From NCBI GenBank assembly GCA_021774015.1, contig JAJFJO010000342.1, forward strand, positions 1-6,844: a stretch of 6,844 bases of DNA, in the 5' to 3' direction. How positions within the stretch are numbered: the first letter of the stretch is position 1; every line of letters starts with the position of its first letter. Origin of the DNA: Gammaproteobacteria bacterium (GTDB taxonomy: Bacteria; Pseudomonadota; Gammaproteobacteria; Coxiellales; Coxiellaceae). Under the pieces are notes generated by a model. It was not told the DNA's origin. It saw only the letters and a program-made list of their open reading frames with translations, and ran no database searches. Shown here one piece after another: positions 1 to 6,400 of the stretch. Position numbers and translations under genes: made by a program.

Positions 1-318
1 ATTCCGCCCAATTCATTTGCACTGGCTCGCACGGTTGAATATTTCAAAATCCCTCGTAATGTATTAACGATTTGTTTAGGTAAATCGACCTATGCGCGTT
101 GCGGTATTATTGTAAACGTTACTCCGCTTGAACCTGAGTGGGAAGGCCATGTGACGCTCGAGTTTTCTAACACGACAAACTTGCCCGCTAAGATTTATGC
201 GAATGAAGGTGTGGCTCAGATGTTGTTCTTGGAATCTGATGAGGTCTGCGAGACATCTTATGCCGATCGTGGTGGCAAATACCAAGGTCAAACAGGTGTG
301 ACATTGCCTGTAACGTAA
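1..318 (+). CDS. dcd: dCTP deaminase, C-terminal part (5' end outside window)
   Basis: The open frame runs from base 1 to TAA at 316-318 and gives the last 105 residues of dCTP deaminase. This cytosolic enzyme converts dCTP to dUTP and ammonia, feeding dUMP to thymidylate synthase. Visible family landmarks are GKSTYAR (window residues 27-33), matching the GRSSLAR segment of E. coli Dcd, and EPEWEGHVTLEF (44-55). The Glu of its LEF triplet (residue 54) aligns with catalytic Glu138 of E. coli. The end, YADRGGKYQGQTG (87-99), is the usual nucleotide-covering tail. Bacterial Dcd proteins are about 188-193 residues, so roughly 85 residues are missing to the left. The GKSTYAR/PLEPEWEGH version is the form I associate with many gammaproteobacteria. 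No strong terminator directly follows the stop codon; the nearest is at 467-495. Confidence 0.96.
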   Translation: MPPNSFALARTVEYFKIPRNVLTICLGKSTYARCGIIVNVTPLEPEWEGHVTLEFSNTTNLPAKIYANEGVAQMLFLESDEVCETSYADRGGKYQGQTGVTLPVT

Positions 319-372
319 ACTTAGAAAACACGCTCAACTGCATTTTTTAGGTTGGAGTATGGGAATAAGGAT

Positions 373-401
373 TTGACAATCTTGTTTTATGGGATTAATG
401 T
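373..401 (+). promoter_or_regulatory. Candidate sigma-70 promoter for the metN leader
   Basis: A perfect -35 hexamer TTGACA lies at 373-378. A -10 candidate TAATGT follows at 396-401 after a 17-nt spacer; ATTAAT at 394-399 (15-nt spacer) fits the hexamer better but the spacing worse. Transcription would start near 407 and give a 5' leader of about 107 nt before metN. The -10 is weak, so the call rests mainly on the -35 and on position. No MetJ box (AGACGTCT repeats) was seen nearby. Confidence 0.45.
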
Positions 402-411
402 TATCTGATGC

Positions 412-429
412 GCTGATTTGAGTCTCAGC
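412..429 (+). other. Small hairpin in metN leader
   Basis: GCTGA (412-416) pairs with TCAGC (425-429) around an 8-nt loop. If transcription starts near 407, this is the first element of the leader RNA and could protect the 5' end or form part of a folded regulatory domain. It is only five base pairs and may be chance. Confidence 0.3.
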
Positions 430-449
430 TTGCGGGCGCAGTATAAATA

Positions 450-485
450 CGGCTAAAGAGGGTGCGAAACCACCGCACTTTGCCG
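450..485 (+). promoter_or_regulatory. Candidate antiterminator hairpin upstream of metN
   Basis: CGGC (450-453) pairs with GCCG (482-485), AAA (455-457) with TTT (479-481), and GTGCG (462-466) with CGCAC (474-478). This makes 12 base pairs, interrupted by a bulged T (454) and a 4-nt bulge GAGG (458-461), capped by the loop AAACCAC (467-473). Its 3' strand uses bases 474-475 and 484-485, which the terminator at 467-492 also needs, so the two folds exclude each other. The pairing is seen in the sequence; the antiterminator role is inference. Confidence 0.45.
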
Positions 486-495
486 GTGGTTTTTT
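467..495 (+). terminator. Rho-independent terminator just before metN
   Basis: AAACCACCG (467-475) and CGGTGGTTT (484-492) form a perfect 9-bp stem around an 8-nt loop, and the T-run spans 490-495. It is the best terminator in the window. It may end dcd transcription, but it finishes only 18 nt before the metN ATG, leaving no room for a promoter between. Any metN message that starts upstream must therefore read through it, which points to an attenuator inside the metN leader. Confidence 0.8.
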
Positions 496-501
496 CGTTT
501 T

Positions 502-505
502 AGGG
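502..505 (+). promoter_or_regulatory. metN ribosome binding site
   Basis: AGGG lies 8 nt before the ATG at 514 and just after the terminator T-run. It is the only purine-rich site in range and supports this start. Confidence 0.6.
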
Positions 506-513
506 CGCAAACA

Positions 514-1572
514 ATGATTACACTCGATGAAGTTTCTAAAATTTATCCATCGAAAGCGGGTGATGTTGTCGCTTTGGATGCTGTTTCATTGCAGGTTCAG
601 CCGGGTGAGATTTTTGGTGTCATTGGTAAGAGTGGCGCTGGCAAAAGTACATTGATTCGTTGTGTAAATTTGCTGGAGAAGCCAAGCTCAGGTGATGTGA
701 TTATTGATGGACAAAACCTCATACAGTTATCTTCAAAAGAATTGCGTCAGGCACGCCATGGTATTGGAATGGTCTTTCAGCATTTTAATTTATTAGCTAC
801 ACGCACAGTATTTGATAATATCGCTTTGCCCCTAGAATTGATTCATGCCGACAAATCTATTATACAAGTGCGCGTTAAAAAATTACTGGAGTTGGTGGAG
901 CTTACAGATAAGGCTGCAGCTTATCCTAGCCAATTAAGTGGTGGTCAAAAACAACGTGTCGCTATCGCGCGAGCATTGGCCACAGAACCAAAAGTGTTGC
1001 TGTGTGATGAAATGACATCTGCCCTGGATCCTGAAACTACTATTTCTATTTTAAATTTGATACGTGATATCAATGAAAAATTAAATTTAACCATGTTGCT
1101 TATTACACATGAAATGGATGTGATTAAGCGTATCGCTGATAAAGTTGCAGTGATTGATCAAGGTGAAATTGTTGAGCAGGGTGATGTGGTTGATATCTTT
1201 AAACGTCCACAATCTGCAGTAGCAAAGCGTTTCACCCAAGATGCACTGCACAGTGAGCTGCCGTCTGAGCTATCATCAGTTTTGCAGCAGCACCATACGA
1301 GTGATACCCCAGAATTATTATTGCGCTTGCGTTTTATTGGTGAGGCAACAAACGACCCTATTATTAATGAGGTGATTAAGCACTGCAATGTAACGGTCAG
1401 CATCTTGCAAGCAAATATTGATTTTCTACGTCATGAGGTGATGGGTACGATGTTGGTATCTATGTCTGGTGATAAAGCACAATTGCAAAAGGTAAATGAT
1501 TTTTTAACTAGCAAAGGCGTTGTTTTTGAGGAGTTAGGTTATGTCATCACAGATCGTCCCGCTACTGCTTGA
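514..1572 (+). CDS. metN: Methionine ABC transporter, ATP-binding subunit MetN
   Basis: This 352-residue cytoplasmic ATPase powers methionine import through MetI. The ABC domain fills about residues 1-240: Walker A GKSGAGKST (38-46), Q-loop Gln89 in MVFQHFNLL, signature LSGGQKQR (141-148), Walker B and D-loop VLLCDEMTSALD (161-172, catalytic Glu166), and H-loop His199. The segment IRCVNLLEKP (48-57) is typical of MetN. Residues about 265-345 form the ACT-like NIL domain, which in E. coli MetN binds methionine and inhibits transport when the internal pool is high. The E. coli protein is 343 residues and ends at LGYV; here LGYV (341-344) is followed by eight more residues, ITDRPATA, read through the start of metI in another frame. 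Met167 replaces the usual Ala of CDEATSALD. The start is set by AGGG 8 nt upstream. Confidence 0.97.
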   Translation: MITLDEVSKIYPSKAGDVVALDAVSLQVQPGEIFGVIGKSGAGKSTLIRCVNLLEKPSSGDVIIDGQNLIQLSSKELRQARHGIGMVFQHFNLLATRTVFDNIALPLELIHADKSIIQVRVKKLLELVELTDKAAAYPSQLSGGQKQRVAIARALATEPKVLLCDEMTSALDPETTISILNLIRDINEKLNLTMLLITHEMDVIKRIADKVAVIDQGEIVEQGDVVDIFKRPQSAVAKRFTQDALHSELPSELSSVLQQHHTSDTPELLLRLRFIGEATNDPIINEVIKHCNVTVSILQANIDFLRHEVMGTMLVSMSGDKAQLQKVNDFLTSKGVVFEELGYVITDRPATA

Positions 1573-2194
1573 TGCTACATGGCAGACTATTATTATGGTG
1601 TTGGTTTCAACGGCCATCGCAGTACTGTTTGGTGTTCCCTTGGGTGTGATTTTAGTGATCACGCGCAAAGAGCACGTGCTAGAGGGGCTAACCTTTCATC
1701 GCGTTACTGCAGTGATTGTTAATGCCATTCGATCGATTCCTTTTATTATTTTAATGGTGGTGATCACACCGTTTACGCAATTAGTTGTAGGCACAACCAT
1801 TGGAACTGCCGCTGCAATAGTGCCCTTAGCTATTGCTGCTATTCCTTTTTTAGGACGTATTGTTGAAAGTGCATTGCAAGAAGTGCCAGCAGGTTTGATT
1901 GAAGCCTCGCAAGCCATGGGTGCTACACCAATGCAAGTGATTTGCAAAGTGTTAATCCCCGAGGCGATGCCAGGCATTGTGCGCGGTATTACATTAACCT
2001 TAATTACGTTAGTTGGTTATTCTGCAATGGCAGGTGCGATTGGCGGCGGCGGGTTGGGTGATGTGGCTATTCGTTATGGTTATCAGCGCTTTGAAGTCAA
2101 TGTGATGATTTATACCGTGGTGATACTAATAGTGATGGTGCAATTACTGCAAATAGTGGGCGACTGGTTCGCACAGAAGAGTAGCCGAGAGTAG
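1541..2194 (+). CDS. metI: Methionine ABC transporter, permease MetI
   Basis: This 217-residue inner-membrane permease forms, as a dimer, the methionine channel driven by MetN. About five hydrophobic segments are visible, near residues 15-40, 56-78, 86-106, 147-168 and 187-208, matching the five-helix MetI fold. The cytoplasmic coupling loop is the EAA motif EASQAMGATPMQVICKVLIP (121-140), which docks on the ATPase. The family signature AMAGAIGGGGLGDVAIRYG (162-180) follows. The length equals that of E. coli MetI. The start lies inside metN: GAGGAG at 1528-1533 sits 7 nt before the ATG, and the frames overlap by 32 nt, so the genes share a transcript and are probably translationally coupled. 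Stop TAG is at 2192-2194. Confidence 0.96.
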   Translation: MSSQIVPLLLDATWQTIIMVLVSTAIAVLFGVPLGVILVITRKEHVLEGLTFHRVTAVIVNAIRSIPFIILMVVITPFTQLVVGTTIGTAAAIVPLAIAAIPFLGRIVESALQEVPAGLIEASQAMGATPMQVICKVLIPEAMPGIVRGITLTLITLVGYSAMAGAIGGGGLGDVAIRYGYQRFEVNVMIYTVVILIVMVQLLQIVGDWFAQKSSRE

Positions 2195-2360
2195 CCGTGC
2201 CAACCCAGCATAGTTGGAAATTTTTTTCAGTAAAATGAAGAAGATACCAAACTAAACTATCAGTATCCGGCACGCATAGTTTGTTTTGTACTTATTGAAG
2301 GCAGTGTGTTATAGCTCTTTCCTATGTAATGATTTTTGAGTAATAACTGAGAATGCAAGG
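2195..2360 (+). promoter_or_regulatory. metI-metQ intergenic region with competing hairpins
   Basis: This gap is unusually long for the inside of a transporter operon. CCAAC (2200-2204) and GTTGG (2213-2217) form a short hairpin, followed after three A by seven T (2221-2227), which looks like a weak terminator. CGTGCC (2196-2201) can instead pair with GGCACG (2269-2274), disrupting it. AAACTAT (2254-2260) pairs with ATAGTTT (2276-2282). The 8-mer GCATAGTT occurs twice (2208-2215, 2274-2281), so AACTAT could pair with either copy. The pairings are visible; any control of the metQ level relative to metNI is inference. Confidence 0.35.
2307..2315 (+). promoter_or_regulatory. Possible extended -10 promoter for metQ
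   Basis: TGTTATAGC fits an extended -10 (TG, one base, then TATAGC, four of six consensus bases) about 50 nt before metQ. The best -35 is poor (TTGTAC at 2286-2291, 18-nt spacer). It could let metQ be made at higher level than metNI, but the match is weak. Confidence 0.2.
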
Positions 2361-2361
2361 A
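2357..2361 (+). promoter_or_regulatory. metQ ribosome binding site (informs start choice)
   Basis: AAGGA at 2357-2361 overlaps the first in-frame ATG (2361), too close to serve it. It lies 5 nt before the ATG at 2367 and 8 nt before the ATG at 2370. Translation therefore probably begins at 2367 or 2370, two or three residues shorter than the longest frame. Confidence 0.55.
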
Positions 2362-3167
2362 TGAATATGATGTTTAAAAATATGATTGTCGGGCTGTTGG
2401 TGGTGTTAAGTATGAGCTTACCGGCGTGCTCAAAAAAAGAAGGCCCAAACACCATAAAAGTAGGCACCATTTCAGGCCCAGAAACTCAGTTAATGGAAAC
2501 CGCTGCTAAGGTGGCTTTAAAGCGTTATGGTTTGCATGTGAAAATTATCGCCTTCTCTGATTATAATGTTCCTAATCAAGCATTGAGTGAAGGCAGTATC
2601 GATGCCAATGCTTTTCAGCACATGCCTTTCCTTAAGGCGCAAATTAAGGCGCGAGGATATAAAATTGTTCCTATCGGTAAAACATTCTTGTATCCCATGG
2701 GTTTGTATTCAAAGAAAATTAAAAGATTATCTCAACTAAAGCCGGGGTCAATTGTTGCAATTCCAAACGATCCGAGTAACGAGGCGCGTTCGTTGTTATT
2801 GCTGCAAAAAGCAGGATTGATTCGTTTGCGTAAAGGCGCAACGATTAATGCAACACCAATAGATATCGCCAGTAATCCAAAGCATTTAAAGTTTGTTGAG
2901 TTAGGCGCCCCGGAATTACCACGAGCACTGAGTGATGTTGCATTGGCTGCAATTAATACAACATATGCTATTCCGTCAGGTTTATCGCCAAGTAAAGATG
3001 CTCTGTTTACTGAGGGTGCAGACTCACCTTATGCCAATATTATTGCAGCACGTGTGGCAGATAAAAATAGTAAAAAATTACGAGAGTTAGTGAAGGCTTC
3101 TCAATCCCCACAAGTGGTGGCAGAGGCGAAAAAATTATTTGGTGATGGAGCTGTTCCGGTTTGGTAG
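2361..3167 (+). CDS. metQ: Methionine-binding lipoprotein MetQ (NlpA family)
   Basis: MetQ binds methionine outside the inner membrane and delivers it to MetNI. The longest frame is 268 residues, near the 271 of E. coli. The signal peptide has Lys6, a hydrophobic core (about 9-19) and lipobox LPAC with Cys23 as lipidation site; Pro at the -2 position of the lipobox is uncommon. Ser at +2 gives no inner-membrane retention signal of the Asp type. Conserved blocks are DYNVPNQAL (67-75), IDANAFQHMPFL (80-91), IPNDPSNEARSLLLLQKAGLI (134-154) and INTTYA (198-203). Arg143 and Asn226 align with E. coli Arg144 and Asn229, known ligand-site residues, so methionine binding is expected. The start is probably ATG 2367 or 2370, judged by the AAGGA position. 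The stop is TAG, and no convincing terminator follows. Confidence 0.95.
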   Translation: MNMMFKNMIVGLLVVLSMSLPACSKKEGPNTIKVGTISGPETQLMETAAKVALKRYGLHVKIIAFSDYNVPNQALSEGSIDANAFQHMPFLKAQIKARGYKIVPIGKTFLYPMGLYSKKIKRLSQLKPGSIVAIPNDPSNEARSLLLLQKAGLIRLRKGATINATPIDIASNPKHLKFVELGAPELPRALSDVALAAINTTYAIPSGLSPSKDALFTEGADSPYANIIAARVADKNSKKLRELVKASQSPQVVAEAKKLFGDGAVPVW

Positions 3168-3444
3168 GCGCGTGATTTCAAGAGCATATATTCTTGTCAA
3201 AACACACTAAAAGCTACTGGTTATATTCGAATTAACTGTAAGAAAAACAAGTGATTATCTTGTGTTAGCTGCTGGCGCTTGAGGGCACGATTGATTGCCA
3301 TCAATAATTAAGATAAATAGTACGCCCAGGCTCAGCTAAAAATAGATTGATTTGTTTTGGTAAGTTAAGTTAGGCTGTCGCTATAGCAAATGTTGTGAGT
3401 GAATGGGTCTAAGTCTAATTATTGCTATGATGGGGGGTTGAGTA
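3168..3444 (+). other. Gene-free spacer between metQ and the ankyrin gene
   Basis: I see no gene on either strand in these 277 nt. Two short hairpins, CAAGA/TCTTG (3179-3196) and ACAAG/CTTGT (3247-3263), lack T-runs and are not convincing terminators. A direct AAGTT repeat occurs near 3362-3371. An inverted repeat at 3290-3305 is listed separately. Promoter matches are weak: TTGATT at 3291-3296 with TAAATA at 3314-3319 is the best pair. Confidence 0.5.
3290..3319 (+). promoter_or_regulatory. Candidate promoter with overlapping operator-like palindrome
   Basis: ATTGAT (3290-3295) and ATCAAT (3300-3305) are perfect inverted halves around TGCC. The left half overlaps a -35-like TTGATT (3291-3296), with TAAATA (3314-3319) 17 nt further on as a poor -10. 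A dimeric regulator bound here would block or modulate transcription of the ankyrin gene. Both parts are short and could be chance. Confidence 0.25.
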
Positions 3445-6400
3445 ATGGGTCGGCGTCGAATAGCGGCAAAAGGAAAAAAAGAACACAAACGTATAAAATA
3501 TTTTTTAGATCAGGAGGAGTCTGAAGGCAATCAAGCAAAGCTTGAGGGGTTTTTAAAAAAGAATAAAGCGGCAATTAATAAACGGTTTCGAGTTGTTTTA
3601 TCTGGCCAGGCACCTATGGATATGCTGCCATTGGAATATGTTTGGTCAAACAAAACAAAATTTTTAGCGCTATTGATTCGTTATGGTGCTGACCTAGATC
3701 AACCTTTAAGTTTGTTAAGAAATTCTTCATCATTTTCGCCATCGATTTTAGAATGTCTTATTAAGAAAGACAGCGATGATTCTGAGCATTTAATTTCAAA
3801 GGCAATATTATCGCGATATGTAGATCCAGCAGGAGCTTCATCTGAAGCGCACTCTGCGGCAAGTGCAACAGCTGCAGCCTCAACTCCAGCTGTTGATCAT
3901 TTAGCTTCAGTGAATATCAACACCTATCATGGTACAGGAACGTTGCTAGCACAGGCTGTTGTGTTTAAAAATGTTTATTTGGCAGCTGCATTGATTTGTC
4001 ACCCGTTGGTTGATTTGAATGAGCTAATGTTTGATCAGGGTTGTGGGTTATATGGGTTGCTACTGCAGTTTGATATGTATGATGCGCAAGAAACTCCCAA
4101 TGCAAAAACTTTAGGTGCATTGTGGCGACAACGAAAAATATTAGCAGAAGGAGGTGGGTCAGGGTCTATAGATGTTGAAGATTATTTGCTGGCTATCGAT
4201 TTTTTAGCGAGCCGCGAAGATAGTGACAAAGCGTTACAAGTACTAAATGAATTGATTGCTGTTCATAAAGGAGATATTTCATGGGAGTATCCACATCCTT
4301 GTAAAAAACTTCGTGAAGTGTTACCCAGGTGTAATTTAATGCAACGTATAGTTGGCCTCTTAAATATTAAACTTTTTGACGCCCTTATTGGTGAGATTAG
4401 TATTTATGATGTTACTGAAAATCAGGCTTCTTTATTGTTTTTTACGATTGTATGTGTTTGGAAGCAAAGATGTCTGGTGGATTCAAAGGGGGTTTTTTAT
4501 TTCCAGCCACGTATTGATGATGAAAATGCAAGAAAAGAAAAGTATATTGTAAATGCTATTTTAGATAAACACAAAAGCTATAGTATGTTGCCTCCGGATG
4601 AAAGGCCAAAGAATTATAATCCGGAGTTCTTGTTTTCAGCAGCAAAACATACTAAATGGATCGATCCTTATTTGCCAGGTTATGATTGTGAGTGGACGCC
4701 ACTATCTTTAGCCTGTGCTTTTTCAGAAAATTCAATAGTCGCTTTGTTATCAAGCCATGTACATGCTGAGCAACAACAACTAGCCCAGGTGCCTGCGCTA
4801 GCAAGCAATAGAAACCCTCGCTTAAATTCTTCGAGAAATTTTGCTGCTATGGTTGCTGTTATTATGAGGAAAATAGCACTTTTCGATACTGTATTTTTAG
4901 AAATTGAGATGGATGGAATTATTTTTGATACTTCTTGGTTGGGCATGTTGGTGCATGGTCTCAATGCGCCTTTTGACGAAAGAGGTAATGTTATTTCTAA
5001 AGAAAATACTCAAAACGCCCAGATTCATGTGCTAAAGTGTCTTGAAAAATTGTTGCAACTTGGTGCACCACTTATCTTGGATTTTAGGGGCGCTAAAAAA
5101 CTTGATTTATCCTTTCTTCGGCCTATTAAAGCTCCCACTGAAGATACAATGAATAAGGATTATTTATCGGTGGCAGGTGGCCAACCTAAAGCAACCCTTC
5201 AAAATAAAAACCTAATAAAAGCGCCACTTTTAAAAGGTGCAGATAGCTGTGTGGAAAAACGAATTAAAACAGCCTGTGATCGATATGCTCAAAAGAAACT
5301 TTATGCTAACTTGCCTGTAGGGCTTAGCGAATTATTTTGGGCTATGACGTCTGATTTCAATGCTCTAGCTATTGAATCTATTCCATGGGGCCGGTCGACG
5401 CCATTGCACCAGTTGTTGCTGCAGAGGAAGGAGTTTGAAAGTTTAGAGATTCGTTTATTATTATTGTGGTTTTTAGATAAAGGAGTTGATATTGATTCAG
5501 TGCCTAAGTTGGATGAAGGGCCTAAGGTAATCGCTGCAATAACACCGTTGGTTTTGGCTTTAATGACTCGGTCCTGGGGTGTTGATTCAAAGAATGAAGG
5601 TATTGTTGAGTTTTTAATTGACCGTGGGGCTGATGTTGATGGTGTGCCGGGAAATGATTCTGAGCTTCATCCTATTAAAATAGCATTATGGCTGGGCAGC
5701 CCCATCCATGTGTTGCAAAAGCTCAAAAAGGCCAGTAAAAACCCTCCGAGCGAATCAGAATTTTCTGTTGCACATTTTGCTGCATTGCATGGTGATCCTC
5801 AAGTTATTGATCTTTTTGTTACACCAGACAATGTCAATCAGTTGAGTAAAAGACACAAAATAACACCTTTGTATTTGGCTGTTATGTTTTCAAGTATTAC
5901 GGTGGTTAAAAAATTATTAGCATTGGGTGCAAATCCTAATCAGCTACCTGCTGAGCAGGTATACAATGCTTCGCTATTGCATATAGCAGTTTTGCGCAAT
6001 GAGCCTGATATCGTTGCTGCACTTTTAGAGCAACCTGACTTGCTTGTTAATGTGAGAGATAGCCGTGGTTTAACGGCGTTGTATGCTGCTATCGTTGTCG
6101 GGTCGGGAAAAGTGATTGCACTGTTTGAAAGGAATGCTCGAGTAGATTTTACTCTAACTGTAAGTGTGCAACTTGCATTAAGCAGCAGTACCAACAAAAA
6201 AATTGAGATCACAATGCTTGATTTTGTCTACGTTTGGTTTAAGGGAAAAGGTGGTGAAAATATTGTAAGACAGTTGATGCAGATTCTTCGCAGAAAAAAT
6301 CTCTCTGCTGCAAGGACATTTAGATCTGGAGGAGGTCAGAATGCACCTGTGATATTTGGGGCGTATAATCAATTTGACGTTGCTACACCTGCTACGGGGT

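Noticed and set aside
333..357. Hairpin CTCAAC/GTTGGAG as a dcd terminator
   Set aside because: The stem has a bulge, the T-run lies in the loop rather than after the stem, and a much better terminator lies at 467-495.
389..421. Ten-codon leader ORF with two Met codons (MGLMLSDALI), possible leader-peptide attenuation
   Set aside because: No Shine-Dalgarno site precedes it, the TTGACA promoter candidate would start transcription downstream of its ATG, and two Met in ten codons is weak evidence.
455..495. Resemblance to a T-box antiterminator (AGGGTG... ACCGC with a following terminator)
   Set aside because: The match to the T-box core is partial, the leader is far too short for a stem I specifier domain, and T-boxes are very rare in gammaproteobacteria.
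3179..3196. Hairpin CAAGA/TCTTG after metQ as a terminator
   Set aside because: The stem is five base pairs and AT-rich, and no T-run follows.
3427..3441. Upstream ATG codons (3427, 3430) as the ankyrin gene start
   Set aside because: They are in frame but reach TGA at 3439-3441 after two more codons, so they cannot extend the protein; a four-codon ORF alone is not supported.
4680..4964. Minus-strand open frames inside the ankyrin gene (also 5940-6212 and 6178-6444)
   Set aside because: They lie opposite a long coherent coding frame, have no recognisable protein features, and look like chance frames.
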